In this document: piece by piece, positions 26,907 to 36,926 of the stretch
Position numbering within the stretch: the first letter of the stretch is position 1
How the letters are laid out: each line of letters opens with the position of its first letter
Source: Kitasatospora sp. NA04385
GTDB taxonomy: Bacteria > Actinomycetota > Actinomycetes > Streptomycetales > Streptomycetaceae
Direction: 5' to 3'
NCBI RefSeq assembly: GCF_013364235.1
Contig: NZ_CP054919.1
Span: 5,364,267-5,428,266, forward strand
DNA: 64,000 bases
Position numbers and translations under genes: made by a program
Notes under the pieces: generated by a model
Database searches by the model: none
What the model saw: only the letters and a program-made list of their open reading frames with translations
Told to the model about the DNA's origin: nothing

Positions 26907-27764
26907 GTGCCCGAGCTGCCCGAGGTCGAGGTCGTCCGCCGCGGTCTGGCCCGCTGGGCCGCCGGACGCACCGTCGCCGACGTCCAGGTGCTGCACCCGC
27001 GCGCGGTGCGCCGCCAGGCCGGCGGCGCCGACGAGTTCGCCGCCCTGCTGCGCGGCCGCACGCTCGGCGAACCGCAGCGCCGCGGCAAGTACCTGTGGGT
27101 GCCGCTCGGCGACGGCCTGTCGATGATCGGGCACCTCGGCATGAGCGGCCAACTCCTCGTCCAGGAACCGGAGATGGCCGACTCCGTGCACCTGCGGGCC
27201 CGGCTCCGCTTCGCCGACGGCGGCACCGAGCTGCGCTTCGTCGACCAGCGCACCTTCGGCGGCCTGGCCGTCGAGGAGGCCGAGGCCGACGACCCCGAGG
27301 CCACCCCGCTCTCGCTCGCCCACATCGCCCGCGACCCGCTCGACGCCCGCTTCGACGACGCCGCCTTCGCCCGCGCCCTGCGCGCCAAGCGCACCACCGT
27401 CAAGCGCGCCCTGCTCGACCAGACCCTGGTCAGCGGCGTCGGCAACATCTACGCCGACGAGGCGCTCTGGCGCAGCCGCCTGCACTACGACCGCCCCACC
27501 GCCACCCTGACCCGCCCCGCCGCGCTCGAACTGCTCGGCCACGCCCGGGACGTGATGACCGCGGCGCTGGCCGTCGGCGGCACCAGCTTCGACTCGATGT
27601 ACGTCAACGTCAACGGCGAGAGCGGCTACTTCTCCCGGGACCTCGACGCCTACGGCCGCGAGGGGCGGCCCTGCCGCCGCTGCGGCACCGCGATGCGCCG
27701 GGACGCCTGGATGAACCGCTCCAGCTACTCCTGCCCCACCTGCCAGCGCCCGCCCCGGGCCTGA
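26907..27764 (+). CDS. mutM: Formamidopyrimidine-DNA glycosylase
   Basis: 285-aa Fpg that removes 8-oxoguanine and nicks the strand. Catalytic Pro2 and Glu3 are in [14 protein letters not shown], which fixes the GTG start at 26907. The lysine in RRGKYLW, the helix-two-turn-helix motif [14 protein letters not shown], and the C-terminal zinc finger [11 protein letters not shown]...CPTCQ are complete. It ends 3 bases before the convergent transporter gene. Confidence 0.97.
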   Translation: MPELPEVEVVRRGLARWAAGRTVADVQVLHPRAVRRQAGGADEFAALLRGRTLGEPQRRGKYLWVPLGDGLSMIGHLGMSGQLLVQEPEMADSVHLRARLRFADGGTELRFVDQRTFGGLAVEEAEADDPEATPLSLAHIARDPLDARFDDAAFARALRAKRTTVKRALLDQTLVSGVGNIYADEALWRSRLHYDRPTATLTRPAALELLGHARDVMTAALAVGGTSFDSMYVNVNGESGYFSRDLDAYGREGRPCRRCGTAMRRDAWMNRSSYSCPTCQRPPRA

Positions 27765-27767
27765 CCC

Positions 27768-28682
27768 TCAGCCCGGGTTCCCGGCGGAGGCCTTCTCCTC
27801 CTCGGCGGCCGCCTGCAGCGCGCCGCCCTCCTCGCCGAAGTAGGCCACGCCGACGGCGCTGACCACGGCGAGCAGGAAGCCGGAGACGGCCAGCCAGCCC
27901 AGGCCGTCCCGGGAGGAGTCGCCGAGCCAGAGCACGCCCACCGCGCCGGGGACGACCGTCTCGCCGACCACCAGGGCGGCGGTCGCGCCGTTCACCGAGC
28001 CGACCTGCAGGGCGACGGTGTGCAGGTACATCCCGCCCAGGCCGCCGACCAGGACGGCGTACAGGGCCGGGTCGGCGAGCAGCGCGCCGGGCGAGAACGG
28101 CTGCACGCCGTCCAGGATCCGCACGCCGATGCCCAGCGCGCCGAAGCCCAGGCCGGAGAGCAGGCCCGCCACGATCGCCCCGCTCGACCCGAGCCGGCGC
28201 ACCAGCAGCGAACCGCCCGCGATCAGCACCGCCGAGCCGATCAGCAGCGCCCAGTGGAAGGTCCGGTCCGCCTCGTGCCCGCCCTCCGGACCGGCGGCCA
28301 CCGCGAGCAGCACCAGCGCGCCGCACAGGATGCCGATCGACAGCCACTCCGGTCGGCGCAGCCGCAGGCCCAGCAGCCGGACCGAGAGCACCGCGGTGAT
28401 CACCAGGTTGGCGCTGATGATGGTCTGCGACAGGAACAGCGGCAGCAGCCAGGCGGCCAGCGCGCCGAGGCCGAAGCCGATGAAGTCGAGCACCGTGCCG
28501 AGGATGAACTCCCAGGTGACGGCGGCCTTCGCGGTCGAGGACAGGCTCGGCCCGCCGTGCTCGGTGAGGGTGCCCGCCGCCGCCTCCTGCCGGGCCGAGC
28601 GGCGGGCGCCGAGGGCCTGCAGCACCGAGCCGGTGCCGTAGCAGGCGGACGCCGCGACGGCGGTGACGAGGCCGAGGATCAC
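27768..28682 (-). CDS. DMT-superfamily (EamA/NIPA-like) membrane transporter
   Basis: 304-aa membrane protein with about nine to ten hydrophobic segments, for example ILGLVTAVAASACYGTGS at the start and LAVSGFLLAVVSAVGVAYF near the end, followed by an acidic soluble tail. The paired-repeat layout fits the drug/metabolite transporter superfamily; the substrate is unknown, with metal ions (NIPA-like) or metabolites both possible. GTG at 28682 has AGGAG 9 bases upstream on its strand. Confidence 0.85.
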   Translation of the reverse strand: MILGLVTAVAASACYGTGSVLQALGARRSARQEAAAGTLTEHGGPSLSSTAKAAVTWEFILGTVLDFIGFGLGALAAWLLPLFLSQTIISANLVITAVLSVRLLGLRLRRPEWLSIGILCGALVLLAVAAGPEGGHEADRTFHWALLIGSAVLIAGGSLLVRRLGSSGAIVAGLLSGLGFGALGIGVRILDGVQPFSPGALLADPALYAVLVGGLGGMYLHTVALQVGSVNGATAALVVGETVVPGAVGVLWLGDSSRDGLGWLAVSGFLLAVVSAVGVAYFGEEGGALQAAAEEEKASAGNPG

Positions 28683-28905
28683 CGGGGGTCTCCTGTCGGT
28701 GGGAGAGGGGGGAACGGGTACCGCTGACGGGCACCGCTGCGGAAGATCGTCACCACTATGCCCGCTCCGCGGCCCCGGCCGGACCGCCGGGCGCGAACTC
28801 CGGCCGGTCGGCGGGGGTCCGGGCCGCCGCCCTCAGCCCGGAGTAGGGGTCGGTCTCCGGGTGGGAGCAGTACCGGAGGAGGGCGTCGGCCGGTCGGCGG
28901 ACCGG

Positions 28906-28911
28906 TACGGT
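28906..28911 (+). promoter_or_regulatory. Candidate leaderless promoter of the TPM-type gene
   Basis: TACGGT ends 7 bases before the ATG at 28919, and no ribosome binding site lies near. No clear -35. Confidence 0.4.
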
Positions 28912-28918
28912 CGGTGAC

Positions 28919-30283
28919 ATGAGAACTGTGCTCCGCCGCTCCCGGCCCACCGGCCCCGCCGCCGTCCTGGCGGCGCTGCTCGGCCTGCTGCTGGTGCTCG
29001 GGCTGTCCGCGCCCGCCTCGGCGTCCGGGCTGAACGACGCGGCCGACTCCCTGAAGAAGACCCAGGTCTACGTCGACCCGGCGATGAGCGGCCGGTTCTC
29101 CGCGGACCAGGCGGAGAAGCTGGCGAAGAAGCTGAAGGACGCCGACAAGCCGATCTTCGTCGCGGTGCTGCCCGCCGGCGACGCGTACCCGGGCAAGACC
29201 GTCTTCAAGGACCTGCGCACCAAGGTCGGCATCGTCGGCGTCTACGCGATCTGGCGCGGCGACCAGTTCGCCGCCGACGCGGACTCCGAGGCGCTCGGCC
29301 GGAGCGCGACCGACAACCTGGCCGGCGCCGCGTTCCGCTCCAACTCCGGGGACATCGCCGCCACCCTGGACGAGTTCGTCGACGGGGCGGCCAAGCAGAC
29401 CAGGGGCGAGGGCCCGCAGCACAGCACCTCGATCGCCTGGGTGATCGTCCCGGTGCTGCTGCTCGTGCTGCTCGGCGTCGGCGTCCTGCTGCTCCTCCGC
29501 CGCGCCAGGAAGCGCAAGGAGGAGCGGCTGCGGGCCGAACTCGCCCAGCTGCGCACCGTGGTGGACGAGGACATCACCGCGTTCGGCGAGGAGCTCGACC
29601 GGCTCGACTTCGATCCCGGCGCCCCCGACGCGGACGACGCCCAGCGCGCCGACTACACCGGCGCGCTGGACGCCTACGACCGAGCCAAGCGGGCCATGGA
29701 CGAGGCGAAGGAGCCCGAGGACGTCCGCCCGGTGACCGAGGCGCTGGAGCGGGGCCGGTTCGCGCTGGCCACCCTGGCCGCCCGCCGCGCGGGCCGCCCG
29801 CTGCCCGAGCGCCGCGTCCCGTGCTTCTTCGACCCGCGGCACGGCCCCTCTAGCACCGACGTGGACTGGGCCCCGCAGGGCGGCGCGGTGCGCTCCGTCC
29901 CGGCCTGCGCCGCCGACGCGGCCCGGATCTCCAGCGGCCAGGACCCGGACGTCCGCACCGTGCGGACCGAGCACGGCCACCAGCCGTACTGGGACGCCGG
30001 CCCCGCCTACAGCCCCTGGGCCGGCGGCTACTTCGGCGGCGGCCTGCTGCCCGGCCTGCTGGTCGGCACCATGCTCGGCTCGGTGCTCGCCACCCCCGGC
30101 TACGCCTACGCGGGCGGCCACGACGGCGGGTACGACTACACCGGCGACGCGGGCGCCGGCGACCACTCGGGCGCCGACTTCGATTCCGCGGACTTCGGCG
30201 ACGGCTTCGACGGCGGCGGTGGCTTCGACGGCGGCGGGGACTTCGGCGGCGGTGGCGACTTCGGCGGCGGCTTCGGCGACTGA
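28919..30283 (+). CDS. Secreted/membrane TPM-domain-like protein with glycine-rich tail
   Basis: 454-aa protein. A signal peptide (about residues 1-36, ending PASAS) leads into an extracellular alpha/beta domain like the TPM family (IFVAVLPAGDAYPG; VGVYAIWRGDQF). A transmembrane helix follows at about residues 177-198 (VPVLLLVLLGVGVLLLL), then a charged cytoplasmic coiled-coil region with the conserved RVPCFFDPRHGPS. The last 60 residues are Gly/Asp/Phe repeats (GGGFDGG, DFGGG). The order resembles actinobacterial TPM-domain proteins of unknown role at the envelope. Confidence 0.82.
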   Translation: MRTVLRRSRPTGPAAVLAALLGLLLVLGLSAPASASGLNDAADSLKKTQVYVDPAMSGRFSADQAEKLAKKLKDADKPIFVAVLPAGDAYPGKTVFKDLRTKVGIVGVYAIWRGDQFAADADSEALGRSATDNLAGAAFRSNSGDIAATLDEFVDGAAKQTRGEGPQHSTSIAWVIVPVLLLVLLGVGVLLLLRRARKRKEERLRAELAQLRTVVDEDITAFGEELDRLDFDPGAPDADDAQRADYTGALDAYDRAKRAMDEAKEPEDVRPVTEALERGRFALATLAARRAGRPLPERRVPCFFDPRHGPSSTDVDWAPQGGAVRSVPACAADAARISSGQDPDVRTVRTEHGHQPYWDAGPAYSPWAGGYFGGGLLPGLLVGTMLGSVLATPGYAYAGGHDGGYDYTGDAGAGDHSGADFDSADFGDGFDGGGGFDGGGDFGGGGDFGGGFGD

Positions 30284-30387
30284 CACCCCGCAGCGGGGTC
30301 GGGCGGGCGGCGGCGGGGCGGGTGGTGGTGGGGAGGGACGGTGGAAGGGGCGTGAAGCCCGTTCCGAGCGCCCCCGAAGTGCCCGAC

Positions 30388-30393
30388 TATGGT
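30388..30393 (+). promoter_or_regulatory. Candidate leaderless promoter of acyP
   Basis: TATGGT ends 7 bases before the ATG at 30401. No ribosome binding site is present. Confidence 0.4.
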
Positions 30394-30400
30394 CGGACAC

Positions 30401-30694
30401 ATGCAAGGTCACGACAGCCACCGATCCGTCCGCGCCACCATCTGGGTGCGCGGCCGCGTCCAGCAGGTGGGGTTCCGCTGGTGGACCAGGGCCAGGGCCC
30501 TGGAGATCGGGCTGACGGGCTACACGAGCAACCTCGGGGACGGCCGCGTCCAGGTGGTCGCCGAGGGGTCGCGCGCCGACTGCGAGCGGCTGCTCGCCGC
30601 GCTGCGCGGGCCCGGAACGCCTGGTCAGGTCAGCGGGGTCACCGAGATCTGGACGGCCGTGGGCGACGGCTACCCGGGCTTCGCGATCCGATGA
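30401..30694 (+). CDS. acyP: Acylphosphatase
   Basis: 97-aa acylphosphatase, which hydrolyses carboxyl-phosphate bonds such as acetyl phosphate. The phosphate-binding loop [12 protein letters not shown] carries the catalytic arginine, and [17 protein letters not shown] carries the catalytic asparagine. ATG at 30401 preferred over 30389 because of the -10 at 30388-30393. A terminator follows at once, so the gene is a single transcription unit in front of the smc region. Confidence 0.95.
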   Translation: MQGHDSHRSVRATIWVRGRVQQVGFRWWTRARALEIGLTGYTSNLGDGRVQVVAEGSRADCERLLAALRGPGTPGQVSGVTEIWTAVGDGYPGFAIR

Positions 30695-30702
30695 GCACAC
30701 CG

Positions 30703-30736
30703 CAGTTGCCGGCGGGAGGAGAGCCCCCGGCAACTG
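30703..30736 (+). terminator. Terminator of acyP
   Basis: CAGTTGCCGG (30703-30712) pairs with CCGGCAACTG (30727-30736), 8 bases after the stop. Confidence 0.8.
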
Positions 30737-30868
30737 CCGGTGTCACAGGGTTGCCTTCGGCCCCGACTCGTGGTTGACTCCGCAGACGTAGTGATCCACT
30801 AGCCCGGCCGATGGTGTGAGGTTCCCGCCATGCAGGTGACAGGGGCGCGGTAGCGTGCGGTGATCGTG

Positions 30869-30897
30869 TTGACCCGTACGGTCTTTGGTGAGACGCT
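30869..30897 (+). promoter_or_regulatory. Candidate promoter in the 30737-31076 gap
   Basis: TTGACC (30869-30874) and GACGCT (30892-30897) are 17 bases apart. The whole 340-base gap upstream of the coiled-coil gene shows no coding pattern and is less GC-rich than its surroundings; another TTGACT lies at 30774-30779 without a good -10. A long leader of about 170 bases would result. Confidence 0.35.
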
Positions 30898-31076
30898 GGA
30901 AACCCGCGCACAGGTTTGCGTTTAACCGGCGGGGCCACGCCTGTGAGTGTGTCACTCACCAGCGGATGCCCTCGTAGTGCCCAGCCAGCACGTCCGGCGC
31001 GCAGACGCGTGCGTATCCCTTCCCCCAAAGACCCACCGTACACGGTTCGGTCACTCAGCGTGGAGGACCACACATC

Positions 31077-31280
31077 ATGGCAAAGGCGCTTCTCGGGTAC
31101 GTCGGCGGCCCCGACCCGCGAATGCTCTCCGAGATGCGACGGCTGCAGCAGCGCGTCCAGGACCTGGAGAACGAGCTCGTCAAGCTCCAGGCCGAGAACG
31201 ACGCGCTGTCCGCCGTCGCGGATGAGCACTCGCTGCTCAGCAGCATCGACCTGGACCAGCGCGAGCCGGCCCTGACCTGA
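31077..31280 (+). CDS. Small conserved coiled-coil protein upstream of smc
   Basis: 67-aa protein, MAKALLGYVGGPDPR followed by an uninterrupted coiled coil (LSEMRRLQQRVQDLENELVK and on) with leucine-type heptads, then an acidic tail. No known function. The short conserved head before the coil suggests a protein-binding motif, and the position before smc-ftsY is suggestive but not proof of a link. ATG at 31077 has GGAGGAC upstream. It ends 79 bases before its own terminator. Confidence 0.85.
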   Translation: MAKALLGYVGGPDPRMLSEMRRLQQRVQDLENELVKLQAENDALSAVADEHSLLSSIDLDQREPALT

Positions 31281-31358
31281 TCGCTCGTGGTCCTCACGAT
31301 CGACGCAGTCGTGCACTGAGCTTCCCGGCGCTTCCCCGCCGAGGGGATGGCAGCCTGC

Positions 31359-31385
31359 AAGGGACGTCCGATGCGGACGTCCCTT
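31359..31385 (+). terminator. Terminator before smc
   Basis: AAGGGACGTCCG (31359-31370) pairs with CGGACGTCCCTT (31374-31385) through ATG. The 180 bases from here to smc should therefore contain the smc promoter; I see no clear one. Confidence 0.8.
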
Positions 31386-31568
31386 CGTCGTGTCCACGCC
31401 GGTCGTCCTGCCGTGAGACTGCCCGACCCGCCGCACGGCCAAACCACCGCCTGAAGGTCCGTCGGCGGTGCGCCGGATACAGTCGCAGGCGGCGGGCCGT
31501 CCCGGAGGGGAACGGCAGGTGGCGGGTCGCGGTGCGGCGGTTCGCGGCACGGCGAGGAGGACGGTCGG

Positions 31569-34500
31569 GTGCACCTCAAGAGCCTGACCCTGCGCGGGTT
31601 CAAGTCCTTCGCCTCGGCGACCACCCTGCGCTTCGAACCCGGCATCACCTGCGTGGTCGGCCCCAACGGCTCCGGCAAGTCCAACGTCGTCGACGCGCTC
31701 TCCTGGGTGATGGGCGAACAGGGCGCCAAGTCGCTGCGCGGCGGCAAGATGGAGGACGTCATCTTCGCCGGCACCAGCGGACGCCCCCCGCTCGGCCGCG
31801 CCGAGGTCGCCCTCACCATCGACAACACCGACGGCGCCCTGCCGATCGACTACTCCGAAGTCACCATCACCCGGACGATGTTCCGCAACGGCGGCAGCGA
31901 GTACGCGCTCAACGGCACCGTCTGCCGGCTGCTCGACATCCAGGAACTGCTCTCCGACTCCGGCATCGGCCGCGAGATGCACGTCATCGTCGGCCAGGGC
32001 CAGCTCGACTCCGTGCTGCACGCCGACCCGATGGGGCGGCGCGCCTTCATCGAGGAGGCGGCCGGCGTCCTCAAGCACCGCAAGCGCAAGGAGAAGGCGC
32101 TGCGGAAGCTCGACGCGATGCAGACCAACCTCAACCGCGTCCAGGACCTGGTCGCCGAACTGCGCCGCCAGCTCGGCCCGCTGGGCCGCCAGGCGAAGAT
32201 CGCCCGGCGCGCCGCCGGCATCCAGGCCGAACTGCGCGACGCTCGGCTGCGGCTGCTCGCCGACGACCTGCTCACCCTGCGCCGCGCCGTCGAGGCCGAG
32301 GTCGCCGACGAACTCGCCCTGGCGCTCCGGCGCACCACCGTCGAGCAGGAACTGGCCGCCGCCCTCCAGCGCGAAGCCGTCCTGGAGGCCCAGGTCGAAC
32401 AGCTCGGGCCCGCCCTGGAGGCCGCCCGGCAGACCTGGTACCGACTCTCCTCGCTCGCCGAGCGCACCCGCGGCACCATCGGGCTCGCCGAGGCCCGGGT
32501 GCGGGCCGCCGCCACCGCCGGACAGCTGGAGGAGCGCCGCGGCCGCGACCCGGAGGACCTGGAACGCGAGGCCGCCCGGGTCCGCGCGGAGGAGGCCGCC
32601 CTCGAAGAGGCGCTGGAACAGGCGCGGTACGCGCTGGCCGAGGCCGTCGAGGAACGCGCCGACCTGGAACGCGCCCTGACCGAGGAGGAGGCCCGGCTCC
32701 GGGCCGCCGCCCGGGCCATCGCCGACCGGCGCGAGGGGCTCGCCCGGCTGCAGGGCGCCGCCGCGGCGGCCCGCTCCCGGGCCGCCGCCGGGGCCGAGGC
32801 GCAGCGGCTCGCCACCGCCCGCGACGAGGCCCTGCTGCGGGCCGCCGCCGCCCGGCAGGAGCACGAGCGGTTCCAGGAACAGCACCGGGAGTTCACCGCG
32901 GGGGAGGGGGAGGACGAGGAGCGCCGCGACCGGGCCCGCGGCGCACTGCGGGACGCCGAACGGGCGGTCTCGGCGGCCCGCGAGGCGCTCACCGCCGCCG
33001 AGCGGGAACGCGCCGCGCTCACCGCCCGGCACGACGCGCTCGCCCTCGGCCTGCGCCGCAAGGACGGCAGCGCCGCCCTGCTGGAGCGCCCCGGCGTCCT
33101 CGGCTCCGCCGCCGAACTCCTCACCGTCGAACCCGGGTTCGAGCTCGCGCTGGCCGCCGCGCTCGGCCCCGCCGCCGCGGCCGTCGCCGTCCCCGACACC
33201 GACGCCGCCGCCGAGGCCCTGGCCTGGCTACGCGCCACCGACGCCGGGCGGGCCGCCCTGCTGGTCGCCGACCGAACGAGCGCCGCGGGGTCCGCCGGGT
33301 CCGCCGGGTCAGCTGCGTCTGTCCCGTCTGCCGCGTCTGCCGGGTCCATCGCGCCCACCGCGTCTGCTGGGTCCATCGCGCCCACCGGGTCTGCCGTGCC
33401 TGCCGCATCCGCCGGGTCCACCGCGCCCACCTCATCCACCGCGCCCGCCGGGTCCGCTGCATCCGCCGGGTCCGCCGGGTCCGCCGGGTCCGCCGTGCCT
33501 GCCGTGCCTGCCGGGTCCGCCGTGCCTGTCGCATCCGCCGCGCCTGCTGCGTCCGCCGCGTTCGCTGGGTCCACCGCGTCCACCTCATTCACCTCATCCA
33601 CCGCGCCCGCCGGGTCCGCTGCATCCGCCGGGTCCGCCGTGCCTGCCGCGCCAGCCGTGCAGCCGCCCGCCGGAGCACGCTGGGCCGGGGCCCTCGTCGA
33701 GGGGCCGCCCGCCGTTGCGGCCGCTGCCCGGCGGTTGCTGGAACGCACCGCCGTGGTCGAGGACCTGGCCGCCGCCCGGCAGTTGGTCGCCGCCCACCCG
33801 CACTGGAGCGCCGTCACCCGGGACGGCGACCTGCTCTCCGCCGCCCTCGCCCACGGCGGCTCGCCCGGCGCGCCCAGCCCGCTGGAGACCCGGGCCGCCG
33901 TCGCCGAGGCCGCCCGCGGCATCGAGGAGCTCGACACCCGCTGCGGGCAGTCGGCCGGAGAGCTCGCCGCCGCCCGCGAACACCGGGCCGAACTCGCCGC
34001 CGAAGTCGAACGGTTGACCGACCTGCGGCGCCGCGGCGAACAGCGCCGGGCCGAACTCGCCGGTGCCCTCGGCCGCTCCGCCGGCGCCGCCCGGGCCGCC
34101 GCCGACGAGGGCGGGCGCGCCGCCACCGCCGCCGGGGCGGACGGCGCGCTCGCCGAGGCCCGCACCGCCGCCGAGGAGCTCGCCGCCCGGCTCACCGCCG
34201 CCGAGGAACTCGCCGACGGCGGCGAGGACGAGCCCGACCCGCCGAACGCGACCGGCTCGCCGCCGCCGCGTCCGCCGCCCGGCAGGCCGAGCTGGAGTCC
34301 CGGCTCGCCGTCCGCACCCACGAGGAGCGGGTCCGCGGCCTGGCCGGACGCGCCGACCAGCTCGACCGCGCCGCCCGCGCCGAACGCGAGGCCGCGCCCG
34401 CGCCACCGAGCGCCGCGAACGCGCCCGCCGGGAGTCCGCCACCGCCACCGCCGTCGCCACCGGCGCCCGCCACCTGCTCGGCCGGATCGAGGCGACGCTC

Positions 34501-35556
34501 GCCGCCGCCGAGGCCGAGCGCGCCGCCGTCGAGGCCGACCGCGCCGCCCGCGAGGCCGAACTGCGGCGGTTCCGCGAGCACGGCCGCGAGCTCAAGGCCG
34601 AACTCGACCGCCTGGTCGACGCCGGCCACCGCGACGAGGTGCTGCGCGCCGAGAAGCGGCTGCGGATCGAACAGCTGGAGTCCCGGGCGCTGGAGGAGTT
34701 CGGCATCGAGGGCGGCGACCTGCTCGCCGGCTACGGCCCCGACCAGCCCGTCCCCGCCCCGCCGCCCGGGGACGGCCGCGCCGCCGGGGACGGCCGTACC
34801 GCCGGGGACGACGCCGAGCCCGGCGAGCCCCGCCCGTACGTCCGGGCCGAGGTCGAGCAGCGGCTCAAGGCCGCCGAACGCGCCCACCAGCAGCTCGGCA
34901 AGGTCAACCCGCTCGCGCTGGAGGAGTTCGCCGCACTGGAGGCCAGGCACCGGTTCCTCGGCGAACAGCTCGACGACCTGCGCCGCAGCCGCCGCGACCT
35001 GATGGACATCGTCCGCGACGTCGACACCCGGGTCGAGCAGCTGTTCACCGCCGCCTACCACGACACCGCCGCCCAGTTCGAGGGCGTCTTCGCCCGGCTG
35101 TTCCCCGGCGGCGAGGGCCGGCTGCTGCTCACCGACCCGGAGAACATGCTCACCACCGGCGTCGAGGTCGAGGCCCGGCCGCCGGGCAAGAAGGTCAAGC
35201 GGCTCTCGCTGCTCTCCGGCGGCGAGCGCTCGCTCACCGCCGTCGCCCTGCTGGTGTCGATCTTCAAGGCCAGGCCCAGCCCGTTCTACGTCATGGACGA
35301 GGTCGAGGCCGCGCTGGACGAGACCAACCTGCGGCGGCTGGTCGGGATCATGGAGGAGCTGCGGGAGAGCTCCCAACTGATCGTCATCACCCACCAGAAG
35401 CTCACCATGGAGTCCGCCGACGCCCTGTACGGCGTCACCATGAAGGGCGACGGCATCTCGCAGGTGATCAGCCAGCGGCTGCGGGTACCAGGACAACCGG
35501 AACGCAAGGACGAGCACAGGACAGCGCTGGAACCCGCGGAGCCGGGCCCGGCATAG
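31569..35556 (+). CDS. smc: Chromosome segregation protein SMC, two frameshifts
   Basis: SMC ATPase that compacts and aligns sister chromosomes. Walker A is GPNGSGKSNV near residue 33; the C-terminal signature LSLLSGGERSLTAVA and Walker B FYVMDEVEAALD are present. The frame breaks twice in the second coiled coil. One base is missing near 34240 (DEPDP-AERDRLAA) and one near 34393 (AEREA-RARATERR). Repaired, the protein is about 1329 aa. A roughly 125-residue repeat is inserted in the hinge (residues 572-698). GTG at 31569 has GAGGAGG upstream. Both deletions lie in G/C-rich runs, so sequence error is likely. Confidence 0.93.
33283..33662 (+). repeat. Degenerate 9-bp minisatellite inside the smc hinge
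   Basis: About 380 bases of imperfect 9-bp units of the type GGGTCCGCC/GCGTCTGCC/GTGCCTGCC, encoding Gly-Ser-Ala, Ala-Ser-Ala and Val-Pro-Ala triplets. A perfect 48-base direct repeat recurs 162 bases apart (starting at 33431 and 33593). Neighbouring coding DNA on both sides is ordinary SMC hinge sequence. Confidence 0.9.
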
Positions 35557-35580
35557 GCGCTAAGTGATACTGGACGGGTT

Positions 35581-36831
35581 ATGGAATACGTGATCCTTGC
35601 CGTTGTCATCGCGGTGGTCGCCATCGGCGCGATCACCGGACTCGTCGTTTCCGGCAAACGACGCAAAGAACTGGACAAGCCGGGCCAGGCGCCGACCATC
35701 ACCGCGCCCGCCCCGACCAAGCCCGCCCCGGCGAAGCCCGCTGAGGGGGCCGCCGAGCCCACCGCGCCGCCCGCGGCGACCGGGGCCACCGAGGCGCCGC
35801 AGGCCCCCGCGGCACCGGCCGGCGAGCCCGCGGCCGGCGAGCCCGGGGCGCCGACCGCCGAGGAGGTGCGGGTCGAGGAGGCCGAGGCCGCGCCCGCGAT
35901 CGAGGTGCCCGAGCCCACCGCGGGGCGCCTGGTCCGGCTGCGCTCCCGGCTCTCCCGCTCGCAGTCCACCCTCGGCAAGGGACTGCTCACCCTGCTCTCC
36001 CGCGACCGCCTCGACGAGGACACCTGGGAGGAGATCGAGGAGACCCTCCTCACCGCCGACGTCGGCGTCGCCGCCACCCAGGAGCTGGTCGACAACCTGC
36101 GCACCCGGGTCAAGGTGCTCGGCACCCGCACCCCCGACGACCTGCGCGGCCTGCTCCGCGAGGAGCTCGTCGAGCTGATCGGCACCGACGCCGACCGCAC
36201 CGTCCGCTCGGTCAAGCACGAGGACGGCCCGGCCGTGGTGCTGGTGGTCGGCGTCAACGGCGTCGGCAAGACCACCACCACCGGCAAGCTCGCCCGCGTC
36301 CTGGTCGCCGACGGCCGGAAGGTCGTCCTCGGCGCCGCCGACACCTTCCGCGCCGCCGCCGCCGACCAGCTGCAGACCTGGGGCGAGCGGGTCGGCGCGC
36401 ACACCGTGCGCGGCCCCGAGGGCGGCGACCCGGCGTCCGTCGCCTTCGACGCCGTCAAGCAGGGCATCGCCGACGGCGTCGACACCGTCCTGGTCGACAC
36501 CGCGGGCCGCCTGCACACCAAGACCGGCCTGATGGACGAGCTCGGCAAGGTCAAGCGGGTCGTGGAGAAGCACGGCCCGGTCGACGAGGTGCTGCTCGTG
36601 CTGGACGCCACCACCGGGCAGAACGGCCTGGTCCAGGCCCGGGTGTTCGCCGAGGTCGTGGACATCACCGGCATCGTGCTCACCAAGCTCGACGGCACCG
36701 CGAAGGGCGGCATCGTCATCTCGGTGCAGCGCGAACTCGGCGTGCCGGTCAAGCTGATCGGCCTCGGCGAGGGCGCGGACGACCTCGCGCCGTTCGAGCC
36801 GGGCGCCTTCGTGGACGCGCTGCTCGGCTGA
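35581..36831 (+). CDS. ftsY: Signal recognition particle receptor FtsY
   Basis: 416-aa SRP receptor GTPase that docks Ffh-bound ribosomes at the membrane. Residues 1-25 form a membrane anchor (YVILAVVIAVVAIGAITGLV), followed by an Ala/Pro/Glu linker to about residue 115. The NG domain holds GVNGVGKTTTTGK, DTFRAAAADQ, DTAGRLHTK and TKLDGTAKGG. ATG at 35581 lies 24 bases after smc. Ends at two hairpins. Confidence 0.97.
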   Translation: MEYVILAVVIAVVAIGAITGLVVSGKRRKELDKPGQAPTITAPAPTKPAPAKPAEGAAEPTAPPAATGATEAPQAPAAPAGEPAAGEPGAPTAEEVRVEEAEAAPAIEVPEPTAGRLVRLRSRLSRSQSTLGKGLLTLLSRDRLDEDTWEEIEETLLTADVGVAATQELVDNLRTRVKVLGTRTPDDLRGLLREELVELIGTDADRTVRSVKHEDGPAVVLVVGVNGVGKTTTTGKLARVLVADGRKVVLGAADTFRAAAADQLQTWGERVGAHTVRGPEGGDPASVAFDAVKQGIADGVDTVLVDTAGRLHTKTGLMDELGKVKRVVEKHGPVDEVLLVLDATTGQNGLVQARVFAEVVDITGIVLTKLDGTAKGGIVISVQRELGVPVKLIGLGEGADDLAPFEPGAFVDALLG

Positions 36832-36851
36832 GCCGCCGCCACCCGACCGCA

Positions 36852-36895
36852 CAGGGCCCGTTCGAGGAGGGAAGCCCCCTCCCGGACGGGCCCTG
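36852..36895 (+). terminator. Terminator of ftsY
   Basis: CAGGGCCCGT (36852-36861) pairs with ACGGGCCCTG (36886-36895), with an inner GGAGGG/CCCTCC pairing. Confidence 0.75.
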
Positions 36896-36901
36896 CGGCT
36901 G

Positions 36902-36920
36902 CCGGGGGCATCGCCCCCGG
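36902..36920 (-). terminator. Terminator of the primase-polymerase-like gene
   Basis: CCGGGGGC (36902-36909) and GCCCCCGG (36913-36920) with an ATC loop, 7 bases beyond the minus-strand stop. Confidence 0.6.
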
Positions 36921-36926
36921 GGGCCG

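Noticed and set aside
33121-33588. Arg/Thr-rich minus-strand frame inside smc
   Set aside because: It is the reverse reading of the smc minisatellite, with no start signal or homology.
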